A program made the translations under genes and the position numbers. Of a stretch of DNA of 23,440 nt, positions 1 through 6,202 are shown in pieces. The DNA is from Aphodosoma sp045600865. GTDB lineage: Bacteria > Bacteroidota > Bacteroidia > Bacteroidales > Paludibacteraceae. The notes below the pieces were generated by a model that was not told the DNA's origin, ran no database searches, and saw only the letters and a program-made list of their open reading frames with translations. The number at the start of each line of letters is the position of its first letter. Position 1 is the first letter of the stretch. The DNA is taken from assembly GCA_045600865.1 (NCBI GenBank), contig JAZRYS010000271.1:1-23440 (forward strand). Direction: 5' to 3'.

Positions 1-54
1 ATTTAGGCTTTATATGACCTCGCACAAGCCGTTTTGCCGCATTTATAGCCAAGT

Positions 55-306
55 TCAACCTGGTGTGGTGTGACGTGAAAAACTACACGAAACCAACTTG
101 CGTGCCGTAAAAGCCAGTTCTCGGACAGGCTGGGGGGGGGAGTAACCAGAGTAGGTAACTCCGACAGTATGGGCTGACGAGGATGTGATTTTGTAGTACA
201 TCGTCTGTCCTGTTGGAGCCACTGCACTGAAATCGTGATCGAGAGAATAAGCCCTTGCTGCAATTGAGCAGAGGCTCAAGGCTAAAAGAAATAAAAATTT
301 TCTCAT
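55..306 (-). pseudogene. BspA-like secreted protein, N-terminal fragment
   Basis: The first 19 or so residues form a clear Sec signal peptide (MRKFLFLLALSLCSIAARA). After it comes a segment with the DFSAVAPTGQTMYYKI pattern, typical of the start of BspA-like leucine-rich-repeat surface proteins of Prevotella and Bacteroides. The homology stops at about residue 53, where the gene runs through a tract of nine C (132-140 on the plus strand shows nine G). After the tract the frame closes at 55. Frames that would result from one more C, or from one fewer, also close quickly, at about 83 and about 3. No leucine-rich repeats follow, whereas BspA proteins run to hundreds of residues. I call it a truncated remnant; a tract-length switch alone would not restore a full protein here. 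The ATG at 306 is used because the signal peptide begins there. Confidence 0.55.
132..140. repeat. Homopolymeric G/C tract of nine
   Basis: Nine G on the plus strand lie inside the coding part of the BspA-like fragment. Tracts of this length are prone to slipped-strand mispairing and to sequencing error. Confidence 0.85.
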
Positions 307-401
307 AGGTGTTTATTTTAAATTTATGCACTGCAACAGCCCGAAATGTGCGGTTATTGAATACAAAAAAGCGGAGCCGTTCATATCTCGACTTCATTTC
401 A

Positions 402-447
402 AATGATGGTACTGGGGATTCTCTGTTAAATGCCCAGTTTCATCATT
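402..447. other. Long imperfect inverted repeat in the leader of the BspA-like fragment
   Basis: AATGATG (402-408) pairs with CATCATT (441-447), and CTGGG (412-416) pairs with CCCAG (433-437), separated by a symmetric 3x3 internal loop. This makes a 12-bp interrupted stem with a 16-nt loop. There is no T-run directly beside it, so it is not an obvious intrinsic terminator. It lies between the terminator of the putative ncRNA and the start at 306, so it could be a 5' UTR structure or a processing site. Confidence 0.5.
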
Positions 448-505
448 CAGAAATAAAGCGACAAATGCGCTTCTTTTATCTAATATAACATTTACAATAC
501 GACAC

Positions 506-587
506 AAAAAAACGCAGCCCATCATTATCATTCTCTATTCTGAGGCTCTGGTAAGCCCATGTACCAAGAATGATAACGTAGCCTGCG
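506..587 (-). terminator. Intrinsic terminator of the putative ncRNA
   Basis: The base stem CGCAG (587-583) pairs with CTGCG (517-513), continued inward by TTATCATTCT/AGAATGATAA. It is followed immediately by seven T in the minus-strand transcript (512-506). Confidence 0.6.
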
Positions 588-776
588 CCGATATGTATAA
601 CGGCGCTCCGAAGAGCGCATGAATATACATACACCGCAAGCATTCATTAACAATCTTGTTTCAAGGTACATGTAAAATTTACCAGATTTCAGAATACCGA
701 AACAAGCGTCAATTGAACGCCTAATTTATGTCTGCTCGCCCGCCCCCAAATTGAGAAGACCCCATGGCGCAGGTTT
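506..776 (-). ncRNA. Putative structured non-coding RNA, about 270 nt
   Basis: The stretch begins about 7 nt after a strong Bacteroidetes promoter and ends in a hairpin followed by seven T. It has no plausible ORF. Stems seen on the minus strand: GCGTTCA (720-714) with TGAATGC (646-640), enclosing CTTGTTTC (706-699) with GAAACAAG (662-655); TATGTATA (631-624) with TATACATA (599-592), enclosing GCGCTC-TTCG-GAGCGC (618-603), which is a cUUCGg tetraloop; TTATCATTCT (576-567) with AGAATGATAA (534-525). GCTTGC (641-636) can also pair with GCAGGC (586-581), and this competes with the base of the terminator. I could not match it to tmRNA, RNase P, SRP or classical 6S hallmarks. The family is unknown to me; the Rfam Bacteroidales-1 motif is one thing to compare it with. 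Confidence 0.6.
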
Positions 777-782
777 GCGCTG

Positions 783-814
783 CAAAGGTAGGAATAATTT
801 CTGACTTGGACAAA
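783..814 (-). promoter_or_regulatory. Bacteroidetes-type promoter for the putative ncRNA
   Basis: On the minus strand TTTG (814-811) and TACCTTTG (790-783) are separated by exactly 20 nt, the canonical -33/-7 arrangement. Predicted transcription start is near 776. The nearest downstream protein start is 306, so the leader would be about 470 nt unless the terminator at 506 ends the transcript. Confidence 0.75.
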
Positions 815-1040
815 TCTTTTTGGTGTATTTTTGAAGATAATTGTACCGACAGAATTTTATTCGGTCAATTCAGGAATAATTTGTAACTTTACGGAAAATT
901 TGCGAAGGTTGGCTATGCTTGTCAGAACCCTGAAACATGGTGTTTTTTTGCTGCACCTAAGCAAGAGATGTTAATTATCTTAACACTGCAAGGCGGCTTC
1001 ATATTTTATTCTCACAGCGATTGCCGTTCAGTAATTCCAT
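815..1040. other. Intergenic stretch without recognised gene
   Basis: AT-rich sequence with short inverted repeats only, for example GTTAA-N5-TTAAC near 970-984. I see no credible ORF, RNA gene or strong promoter. A weak plus-strand TAACTTTA box near 884-891 lacks a good upstream TTTG. Confidence 0.4.
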
Positions 1041-1092
1041 GTCCCATCTATGTCCCATCCACCTCCCATCCAGGTCCCATTTTTTATGGGAC
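1041..1092. repeat. 11-bp tandem repeat ending in a perfect hairpin
   Basis: Four units start at 1041, 1052, 1063 and 1074 with exact 11-bp spacing. Each carries TCCCAT, and three carry GTCCCAT. The last GTCCCAT (1074-1080) is followed by TTTTT and ATGGGAC (1086-1092), giving a perfect 7-bp hairpin. The single ATGGGAC could pair with any of the upstream units, so alternative structures are possible in RNA. Confidence 0.8.
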
Positions 1093-1207
1093 TTTCATGA
1101 GTGTCTTTCGGGTATGTCTGTGTCACTGCGACAATGCCGCAGCAGCACTGTTTTTGCGATGCTCTCTTTATGCGGCAATTTGACAATGATTAAGTTTTAC
1201 AAATTTT

Positions 1208-1266
1208 AACTCAAATCGGTCATTAGCCCTGAAGGGAGCTTGACATCTCAATGACCGATTTGGGTT
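1208..1266. repeat. 17-bp inverted repeat with a nested hairpin
   Basis: CAAATCGGTCATT (1212-1224) is repeated exactly inverted at 1250-1262. Three further pairs extend it outward (AAC/GTT) across one T-G mismatch. The loop contains CCCTGAAGGG (1227-1236), itself a small hairpin. The arms resemble the ends of a miniature inverted-repeat element. On the minus strand it could also help to end transcription of the operon whose last gene stops at 1444. Confidence 0.75.
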
Positions 1267-1285
1267 TAATATGAGGGTGATGGTA

Positions 1286-1346
1286 GAACCTGACGGTTCC
1301 CTTTCAGGAGTAATGAGACTGATTTGTTGAGTCCCCTTCAGGACTC
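1286..1346. repeat. Two further hairpins carrying CCTGAAGGG-like cores
   Basis: GAACC-TGAC-GGTTC (1286-1299) and GAGTCC-CCTTCA-GGACTC (1329-1346) are local hairpins. CCCTTTCAGG (1299-1308) and CCCTTCAGG (1334-1342) are inverted versions of the CCCTGAAGGG core at 1227-1236. The block therefore holds three related cores in about 115 bp. Confidence 0.6.
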
Positions 1347-1443
1347 TGTCTGCCAGTGAATTACAAAGTAATTGTATGAAGGCAATAGAAAATATCAAAA
1401 AGCAAGGTGAGCCTTCGGAATCTGCCGGAAAATGGAAACCTGT

Positions 1444-3327
1444 TTAGTCCTTACCGGAAGCCTTTACCAGTTCCTTTGGTTTTTGCCTTAATAATGGCAT
1501 TGCTTCGGGATCCCAGTCTTCCTCGACATCCCAGAAAGCTCTCAACTCGATATCGAACGGGAAATAGAGCATCTCTTCTGGCTGGCGATGCTTGGAATAT
1601 TTTCCTGTGCTCCATTTGCCGTCGCCGTCCTCATCACGGAAGAGCCGCATGTAATATACCCCGGGCATTATATATTCAAAGGTCAGGGTTTCGCCATTGA
1701 CTTTCATCTCTTTTACTATCTTCTCGTCTTTGTCGATCAGTTGTACGACTTCGTTGCCTTTGATGTTTTTCAGATGAAGTATGAGTTTGGAATACTCTTC
1801 GAGTGACTTGGTCCGCAGCTCTATCGCTTCGTTGTCGCTGACATGGCCTATCATGTTGGTGAACAGGCTCGAATCCATGACAAACCTATACGAGGTATCG
1901 GCTATCCATTCATGGCTGAATGTGTATTTCGTGCCTATAGAGTCAATCTGGCGTATCTTTCCTGCCTTGACAGTCGTCCATAGTGTGTCTTTCTTGATTT
2001 CAAGGTGATATGATACGCTGTCTCTTTCATTCATTGTTGTCGGCATGGCAAAAGTGAATTGCAGTGGCTGATATACATCGAAAGTCTTGGACGCATTGCT
2101 GCTCACGCCCAGCCGCGTCACGGTTTTTTCTTCTACCTGGTCTGTATTGACTTTTTGATTATTGGCATTTTTTTTCTTCTTGTCATTCTTGTTTGCATTG
2201 GCATTTCCACCTGGCCTTCCTGCCGCCTGTTTTGGTGCCCTGTACAGGAACTGGAGGGTGTCGATTACCGTATCATGTCTGTACTCAAATGACAATGTGT
2301 CCATTGCCCATAATGTCGTGTCTCTGAACCAATAGGTCAGTGAATCGCGGTTGTTGCTGAACGATATCTGTGTGTTGAACAGGCTGTCGGCGAAATTGAT
2401 GGGACGCAGGTCGGGCAATGTGTCAACTGCAATGTTGAAAAACATATCCATTCTGTATCTCTCCTTTCTCTCGCTTTTTACCAGATACTGGCGCATGTCT
2501 TGCTCAATGAATGACCTCAGAAGTATGTTTTTCGGTTCGTAAATATGTTTGGTGTGCGTTATGATGGTGTCTATGACCAGACTGTCGGTATTTACGCTGT
2601 CTTTCGGAGCGTACACTGTGTCGTTGTGGCTCTCGGTTTTGCATGAGGGAACCAGAATGGTGTCAAGAAATGCTATTTTTTCGTTTGGCATGTCGAAAAG
2701 GTAGTTGCTTCCTATATCGTCGAGAGCGAATATATGATAACTTCCTGCTGAAATGTTTTTTATGGTGAAGTGCCCGTTCTCGTCAGTCTTGGTTATCCTT
2801 TTAAAAGGCAAGGTGGTAAAGGCTGAGTCTTCAAGGTTGGACTGTATGCCTACCATTATGTTGACAACGGGGTTGTGATTTTCTGCTTCAATAACCCTTC
2901 CTGAGATTTTCAGTGTGTCAATGAAATCGCCTGTCGAGAAACAATAGGAAAAATTCTTGAGCTTGTTGCTCTCGTTATTGTCCTGTATGGCATCTGTGAA
3001 GTCGATTGTATATGTTGTGGAATCCAACAGTGAGTCGATAAAGTTTATCACTATTTTCTGTCCGATGGCCTTAACTTCAGCCGGTGTTTTTTGTGGAGGT
3101 GATACGATGACTTTCTGGTATGGGTTGTCCAATGCCACTATTTCGTCGAATGTTATTTCTATGTGGCTCTTTTTCATGTTCGTGCATCCGTCTGCAGGCG
3201 AGTATTTCGTTACTGCCGGGGGTGTCGTGTCTTTCGGTCCGCCCTGTGGGCCAACTCCCCTGTTTGCACATGAAAAAATGGTCAGAAGCCCATATATGGC
3301 CAGTAAAATGATAATGACTTTTCTCAT
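1444..3327 (-). CDS. Ig-like domain (SbsA/Big_5 type) lipoprotein
   Basis: A 627-residue protein with a lipoprotein signal peptide; the lipobox ends at Cys20 (LLTIFSC), so it is probably anchored in the outer membrane. After a short linker (GPQGGPKDTTPPAV) comes a bacterial Ig-like domain of the SbsA/Big_5 type, roughly residues 35-135, with the motif HIEITFDEIVALDN. A carboxypeptidase-regulatory-like beta fold follows at about 140-210 (SGRVIEAE...FTIKNISAGSYHIFALDD). Around residues 370-410 there is a low-complexity Lys/Asn-rich linker, then more beta-rich sequence ending in a DEDGDGKW loop. Function is not known; the family is conserved in Bacteroidales. It is the last gene of the minus-strand operon. 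Its ATG overlaps the stop of the VanZ-like gene by 4 bp (ATGA), so translation is probably coupled. Confidence 0.85.
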   Translation of the reverse strand: MRKVIIILLAIYGLLTIFSCANRGVGPQGGPKDTTPPAVTKYSPADGCTNMKKSHIEITFDEIVALDNPYQKVIVSPPQKTPAEVKAIGQKIVINFIDSLLDSTTYTIDFTDAIQDNNESNKLKNFSYCFSTGDFIDTLKISGRVIEAENHNPVVNIMVGIQSNLEDSAFTTLPFKRITKTDENGHFTIKNISAGSYHIFALDDIGSNYLFDMPNEKIAFLDTILVPSCKTESHNDTVYAPKDSVNTDSLVIDTIITHTKHIYEPKNILLRSFIEQDMRQYLVKSERKERYRMDMFFNIAVDTLPDLRPINFADSLFNTQISFSNNRDSLTYWFRDTTLWAMDTLSFEYRHDTVIDTLQFLYRAPKQAAGRPGGNANANKNDKKKKNANNQKVNTDQVEEKTVTRLGVSSNASKTFDVYQPLQFTFAMPTTMNERDSVSYHLEIKKDTLWTTVKAGKIRQIDSIGTKYTFSHEWIADTSYRFVMDSSLFTNMIGHVSDNEAIELRTKSLEEYSKLILHLKNIKGNEVVQLIDKDEKIVKEMKVNGETLTFEYIMPGVYYMRLFRDEDGDGKWSTGKYSKHRQPEEMLYFPFDIELRAFWDVEEDWDPEAMPLLRQKPKELVKASGKD

Positions 3328-3689
3328 CTTTTCTTCCTAACGATGTCTATGACGAAATAGATTGCCGTGGCAATTGCTGCACCAATGGAATTTGCAAGAA
3401 AATCCCATATTGAGCATCCTCTCCATGGCAGCAGTGCCTGCACAAGCTCCATCAATCCTCCATAACATATAGCTATCAGAGGAGCAATCAGGTAAATCCA
3501 TTTGTTTCCCGGTTTCCTCAGCCATCGTGTATGGTTCATGAATATTGCCATTGTAAGTATGGCATACATAGCGAAATGGACGGGCTTGTCGATGTTTGGT
3601 ATGTCAATGCTTGGCAACGAACTCACCCACATGGTGGAGAGTATCGTCACTATTACCAGGATGACTATTGTTGCCGTGTATTGTTTCAT
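3324..3689 (-). CDS. VanZ-like membrane protein
   Basis: A 121-residue protein with about four transmembrane segments (roughly 6-24, 38-54, 64-80, 98-116). The VanZ family signature is visible: D34-K-x-x-H38-F, then Y76-G-x-x-x-E81-x-x-Q84, then R90 with D96-x-x-A-N100-x-x-G103. VanZ domains occur in teicoplanin resistance proteins and in many small membrane proteins of unknown role; a resistance function is not implied. It sits between deoC (68 bp upstream) and the Ig-like lipoprotein (4-bp overlap). The 68-bp gap carries a 7-bp repeat array, so it may be transcribed with deoC but translated independently. Confidence 0.85.
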   Translation of the reverse strand: MKQYTATIVILVIVTILSTMWVSSLPSIDIPNIDKPVHFAMYAILTMAIFMNHTRWLRKPGNKWIYLIAPLIAICYGGLMELVQALLPWRGCSIWDFLANSIGAAIATAIYFVIDIVRKKR

Positions 3690-3717
3690 AATGATTCTGT
3701 GTCTCAGGTCGGAGGTC

Positions 3718-3745
3718 TTTAGTCCTTAGCCCTCAGTCTTCAGTC
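3718..3745. repeat. Four tandem 7-bp units (minus strand GACTRAR-like)
   Basis: TTTAGTC, CTTAGCC, CTCAGTC and TTCAGTC follow without gap between deoC and the VanZ-like gene. The flanks AGGTCGGAGG on the left and AGTCGGCGAAGC on the right recur, slightly changed, around 22852-22900 inside a coding region. Confidence 0.75.
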
Positions 3746-3756
3746 GGCGAAGCCTG

Positions 3757-4575
3757 TCAGTCCTCAATCAACTTGCTGCAACCAAAACGCATCTCCCAGT
3801 CGTTGCCTAAGATTTCTTTTACTAATGTGTAGTATTTTATGGCATCTCCGGCTGTTCTCACTCCGCCAGCCACCTTTATGCCTACTTTGATGCCACTTTT
3901 GTCGTAAAACTCCTTTGCTGCGTGGCACATCACGCATACTGCCTCAGGAGTTGCACCCACGGCAGTCTTGCCTGTCGAGGTCTTGATGAAGTCTGCTCCT
4001 GCTGCCATGGCCAACAATGCGGCCTGCTTTATGTTCTTTGCTGTGCCGAGTTCGCCAGTTTCGAGAATGACTTTCATTTTGGCACCACGTGCAGCTTCCT
4101 TGAGTTCCGTCAGTTCGTCAAATGCCTCTGAATGATTGCCATCCAGGAATTTTCCGACAGATAGTACCACATCGGCTTCTGTTGCTCCAGCTGCTATTGC
4201 CAAGGCTGTTTCGGCAATCTTGACCTCCATGAAGGTCTGAGACGAAGGGAATCCTCCGGTGACGGCTGCTATTCCGACATCTTTGCGGGTGAGGGTCTCT
4301 TTGACGCACTCTATCATAGCGGGATAGACGCATACAGCTGCCACCTTTTCTTCCATGGTGTTGACCCTCTTCACCAGTGTCTCGACCGTACTCCAGTTGT
4401 CTGTCACGGTCAGAGTGGTGAGGTCTGTATGTTCTTTAATGTATTTCCTTGTCGTGGCATTGTCGTTCTCGGCAAAATGTTCATTCAGAATCTGTTCCAC
4501 TTCTGTCTTTACATTTTCATCCATTACTCCGCTGCCAAAATCATATTGATTATAAACTTCTTTCAGCCTTTCCAT
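3757..4575 (-). CDS. deoC: Deoxyribose-phosphate aldolase
   Basis: Catalyses cleavage of 2-deoxyribose 5-phosphate to glyceraldehyde 3-phosphate and acetaldehyde, the last step of deoxynucleoside catabolism in the cytoplasm. The 272-residue TIM barrel shows the Schiff-base lysine in FIKTSTGK (about K198), the second active-site lysine in GIKVAGGVRT (about K234) and the acidic residue in the TEADVV strand (about D135). Length fits the long, Bacteroidetes type of DeoC. I chose the ATG at 4575; a TTG two codons earlier is also open but lies in a 7-bp repeat. The start is 10 bp after the dtd stop, so the two genes are operonic. From memory, relatives often carry a MazG-type pyrophosphohydrolase gene between dtd and deoC; here only the repeat is present. 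Confidence 0.93.
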   Translation of the reverse strand: MERLKEVYNQYDFGSGVMDENVKTEVEQILNEHFAENDNATTRKYIKEHTDLTTLTVTDNWSTVETLVKRVNTMEEKVAAVCVYPAMIECVKETLTRKDVGIAAVTGGFPSSQTFMEVKIAETALAIAAGATEADVVLSVGKFLDGNHSEAFDELTELKEAARGAKMKVILETGELGTAKNIKQAALLAMAAGADFIKTSTGKTAVGATPEAVCVMCHAAKEFYDKSGIKVGIKVAGGVRTAGDAIKYYTLVKEILGNDWEMRFGCSKLIED

Positions 4576-4576
4576 T

Positions 4577-4597
4577 GTCAATTGTCAATTCTCAATT
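4577..4597. repeat. 7-bp tandem repeat (CAATTGT/CAATTCT) at the dtd-deoC junction
   Basis: Three units of an AATT-centred heptamer. Read on the minus strand, they provide the last codons of dtd (Ile-Glu-Asn) and its TGA stop. The array ends at the deoC start. Confidence 0.85.
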
Positions 4598-5037
4598 ATT
4601 ATCGTGACAGGTCCATCATTAAGCAATTCAACTTTCATGTCTGCACCGAACTCTCCTGTGCCGACACCTGCGGGCACAAGTTTACGTACCTCTTCAACGA
4701 AACTTTCGTACATCGGTATGGCATGTTCAGGTCTTGCCGCCTTGATGAACGATGGTCTGTTGCCTTTAACTGCATCACCATATAACGTGAACTGCGATAC
4801 AATGAGAACCTCTCCGCCTATGTCGTTGACGGAGAGATTCATTTTGCCTTCAGCATCTTCGAATATCCTCATCCTGGCTACCTTGCCTGCCATCCATTGC
4901 ACTTTGTTTTGGTCTTTGGCAAGTGTTTCGCCATCTTCTATCCCTACGAGCACCAGCAACCCTTGTCCTATTTCAGACCGCTTTTCCCCATCTATGGTTA
5001 CTGAAGCGTGTGAGACTCTTTGAATTACAAGTCTCAT
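4585..5037 (-). CDS. dtd: D-aminoacyl-tRNA deacylase
   Basis: A 150-residue protein that hydrolyses D-amino acids (and glycine mischarged on tRNA-Ala) from tRNA, a chiral proofreading step. Family motifs are intact: the start MRLVIQRVSHASVTIDG, the catalytic-loop motif SQFTLYGD at 81-88, and the C-terminal NDGPVT at 140-145, which holds the Gly-cisPro pair used for chiral selection. Length matches the family. The ATG overlaps the stop of the SIMPL gene by 4 bp. The last three residues (IEN) and the stop are encoded by the CAATTCT/CAATTGT repeat, so the natural C-terminus has probably been set by the repeat. Confidence 0.94.
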   Translation of the reverse strand: MRLVIQRVSHASVTIDGEKRSEIGQGLLVLVGIEDGETLAKDQNKVQWMAGKVARMRIFEDAEGKMNLSVNDIGGEVLIVSQFTLYGDAVKGNRPSFIKAARPEHAIPMYESFVEEVRKLVPAGVGTGEFGADMKVELLNDGPVTIIIEN

Positions 5038-5735
5038 TTAAGATAGAACTCTGCGTAGTTCACAACCCTGACTTCTTTCTCGTATGCTGGTTTGCCGTCT
5101 ATCTCGTTAACCTCGAAATAGCCTTGTGTCGCAGAGACGATTCTGCCAACAGAACTATTGTTGTTCTCGGCCAGCTGAGAAGCAGCGAGACGTGCATTCT
5201 CTGTTGCTGTGGTGAGCATCTCTGGCTTGATGTTAGTAAGGGCATCGTCTGAGAACTTGAACTGTATGTCAGAATATTCTACAAGCACGCCTTTGTCAAT
5301 CAGACAGTCTTTGCCAAGGTCGAAATTGTAAAGATCCATGATGCCTGTGCTGTCAACATAGAAACGTATCTTGCATGAAGCATAATAACGGGTGCCTACG
5401 ACACGTCCGTCGTTGTAGATGCTGCGCAAATCCACGCTGATAGGGTCAGTCGAGATAGACTCGTCTGGCAGGTTGAATTGTTTTGCGACTTCGATAATCT
5501 GGTTGGTCCAGTCTTTTGCAGTCTGCTTTGCCTCTTGTGGAGTTTCTGCGGCGGCACTGAAATAAAGATAACCAGTGGCATAGTTGGCAGTTACGCGTTT
5601 TGTAGCCACGCCGCGGACTGAGATTGTACGGCCATTGTACGTGCGGTTGTCCATTCCGAGTTTTACGAACAAGCCCATTACGGCCAAACCTACTGCAATG
5701 ATTGCAGCAGCAATGATGATTGATGTCTGTTTCAT
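5034..5735 (-). CDS. SIMPL domain (DUF541) protein, membrane-anchored
   Basis: A 233-residue protein with one N-terminal transmembrane segment (about 6-26) and no lipobox, so it is probably anchored in the inner membrane and faces the periplasm. The rest is a SIMPL/DUF541 domain: the opening ISVRGVATKRVTANYA, the central TDPISVDL, and the C-terminal part ENARLAASQLAENNNSSVGRI. DUF541 proteins are widespread envelope proteins without an agreed biochemical role. The gene starts 1 nt after the upstream C_GCAxxG_C_C stop and overlaps dtd by 4 bp, so it is firmly inside the rnr operon. Confidence 0.88.
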   Translation of the reverse strand: MKQTSIIIAAAIIAVGLAVMGLFVKLGMDNRTYNGRTISVRGVATKRVTANYATGYLYFSAAAETPQEAKQTAKDWTNQIIEVAKQFNLPDESISTDPISVDLRSIYNDGRVVGTRYYASCKIRFYVDSTGIMDLYNFDLGKDCLIDKGVLVEYSDIQFKFSDDALTNIKPEMLTTATENARLAASQLAENNNSSVGRIVSATQGYFEVNEIDGKPAYEKEVRVVNYAEFYLK

Positions 5736-5736
5736 T

Positions 5737-6201
5737 TTATTTGTTGTTTATTTTGTTTCCATATATTTCGGCAGCCAGATAGACAAGCTCGCTGCAAGGC
5801 CGCCTTTTGTAATATTCGTCACTTCTTGGCTCGGGTATAGGACCTTCGTGCGTATTGCCGTTGAGCTTCAGCATGTCACGACAGATTATAGAGCCTGTTT
5901 CCTTTTTGAAATCCTCAGCCAGTTCCTGAACTAGTGCGTAGTTCTCCATCTTGCTTTGTGTATCGCCTGGTATTGTGCTTGGCAGTTCCATTCCTGCCAG
6001 CATGAACATTGCCGAGCATGTTCCGCACACTTCCCGCATACGACCCATGCCACCACCGAATGAACACGACAGTTTCTTTGCCAACTCTTCGTCCAGCCCA
6101 TATACATCTGCGTATGCAAGCACCACCGACTGGCAACAGTTGTATCCTTCGTGGAACAGTTCGCGGGCGCATTCAGCCCTTTCTTTGACATTTACTTTCA
6201 T
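5737..6201 (-). CDS. C_GCAxxG_C_C family redox-type protein
   Basis: A 154-residue protein of the C_GCAxxG_C_C family (TIGR01909 type). Cysteines are at 11, 22, 23, 46, 59, 62, 107 and 136; the core is GYNCCQSV (19-26), followed by SFGGGMGRMREVCGTC (47-62). The family is thought to be redox- or metal-related because of its conserved cysteines, but no reaction is established. No signal peptide is seen, so it is cytoplasmic. It is translated in tight order, 1 nt after rnr and 1 nt before the SIMPL gene. Confidence 0.88.
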   Translation of the reverse strand: MKVNVKERAECARELFHEGYNCCQSVVLAYADVYGLDEELAKKLSCSFGGGMGRMREVCGTCSAMFMLAGMELPSTIPGDTQSKMENYALVQELAEDFKKETGSIICRDMLKLNGNTHEGPIPEPRSDEYYKRRPCSELVYLAAEIYGNKINNK

Positions 6202-6202
6202 A

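Noticed and set aside
506..776. tmRNA, RNase P RNA or SRP RNA
   Set aside because: No tRNA-like T-loop or tag frame, no conserved RNase P core, no SRP apical loop motif could be found in the sequence by eye.
1041..1092. Simple intrinsic terminator
   Set aside because: The hairpin lacks a T-run after the stem on either strand, and the tandem 11-bp units are not explained by a terminator.
1168..1398. A 76-codon minus-strand frame across the palindromic block
   Set aside because: It runs through the 17-bp inverted repeat and hairpins; composition looks non-coding and there is no promoter or ribosome-binding context.
3324..3689. Teicoplanin resistance gene vanZ
   Set aside because: Only the general VanZ domain is present in a housekeeping operon; no glycopeptide-resistance neighbours.
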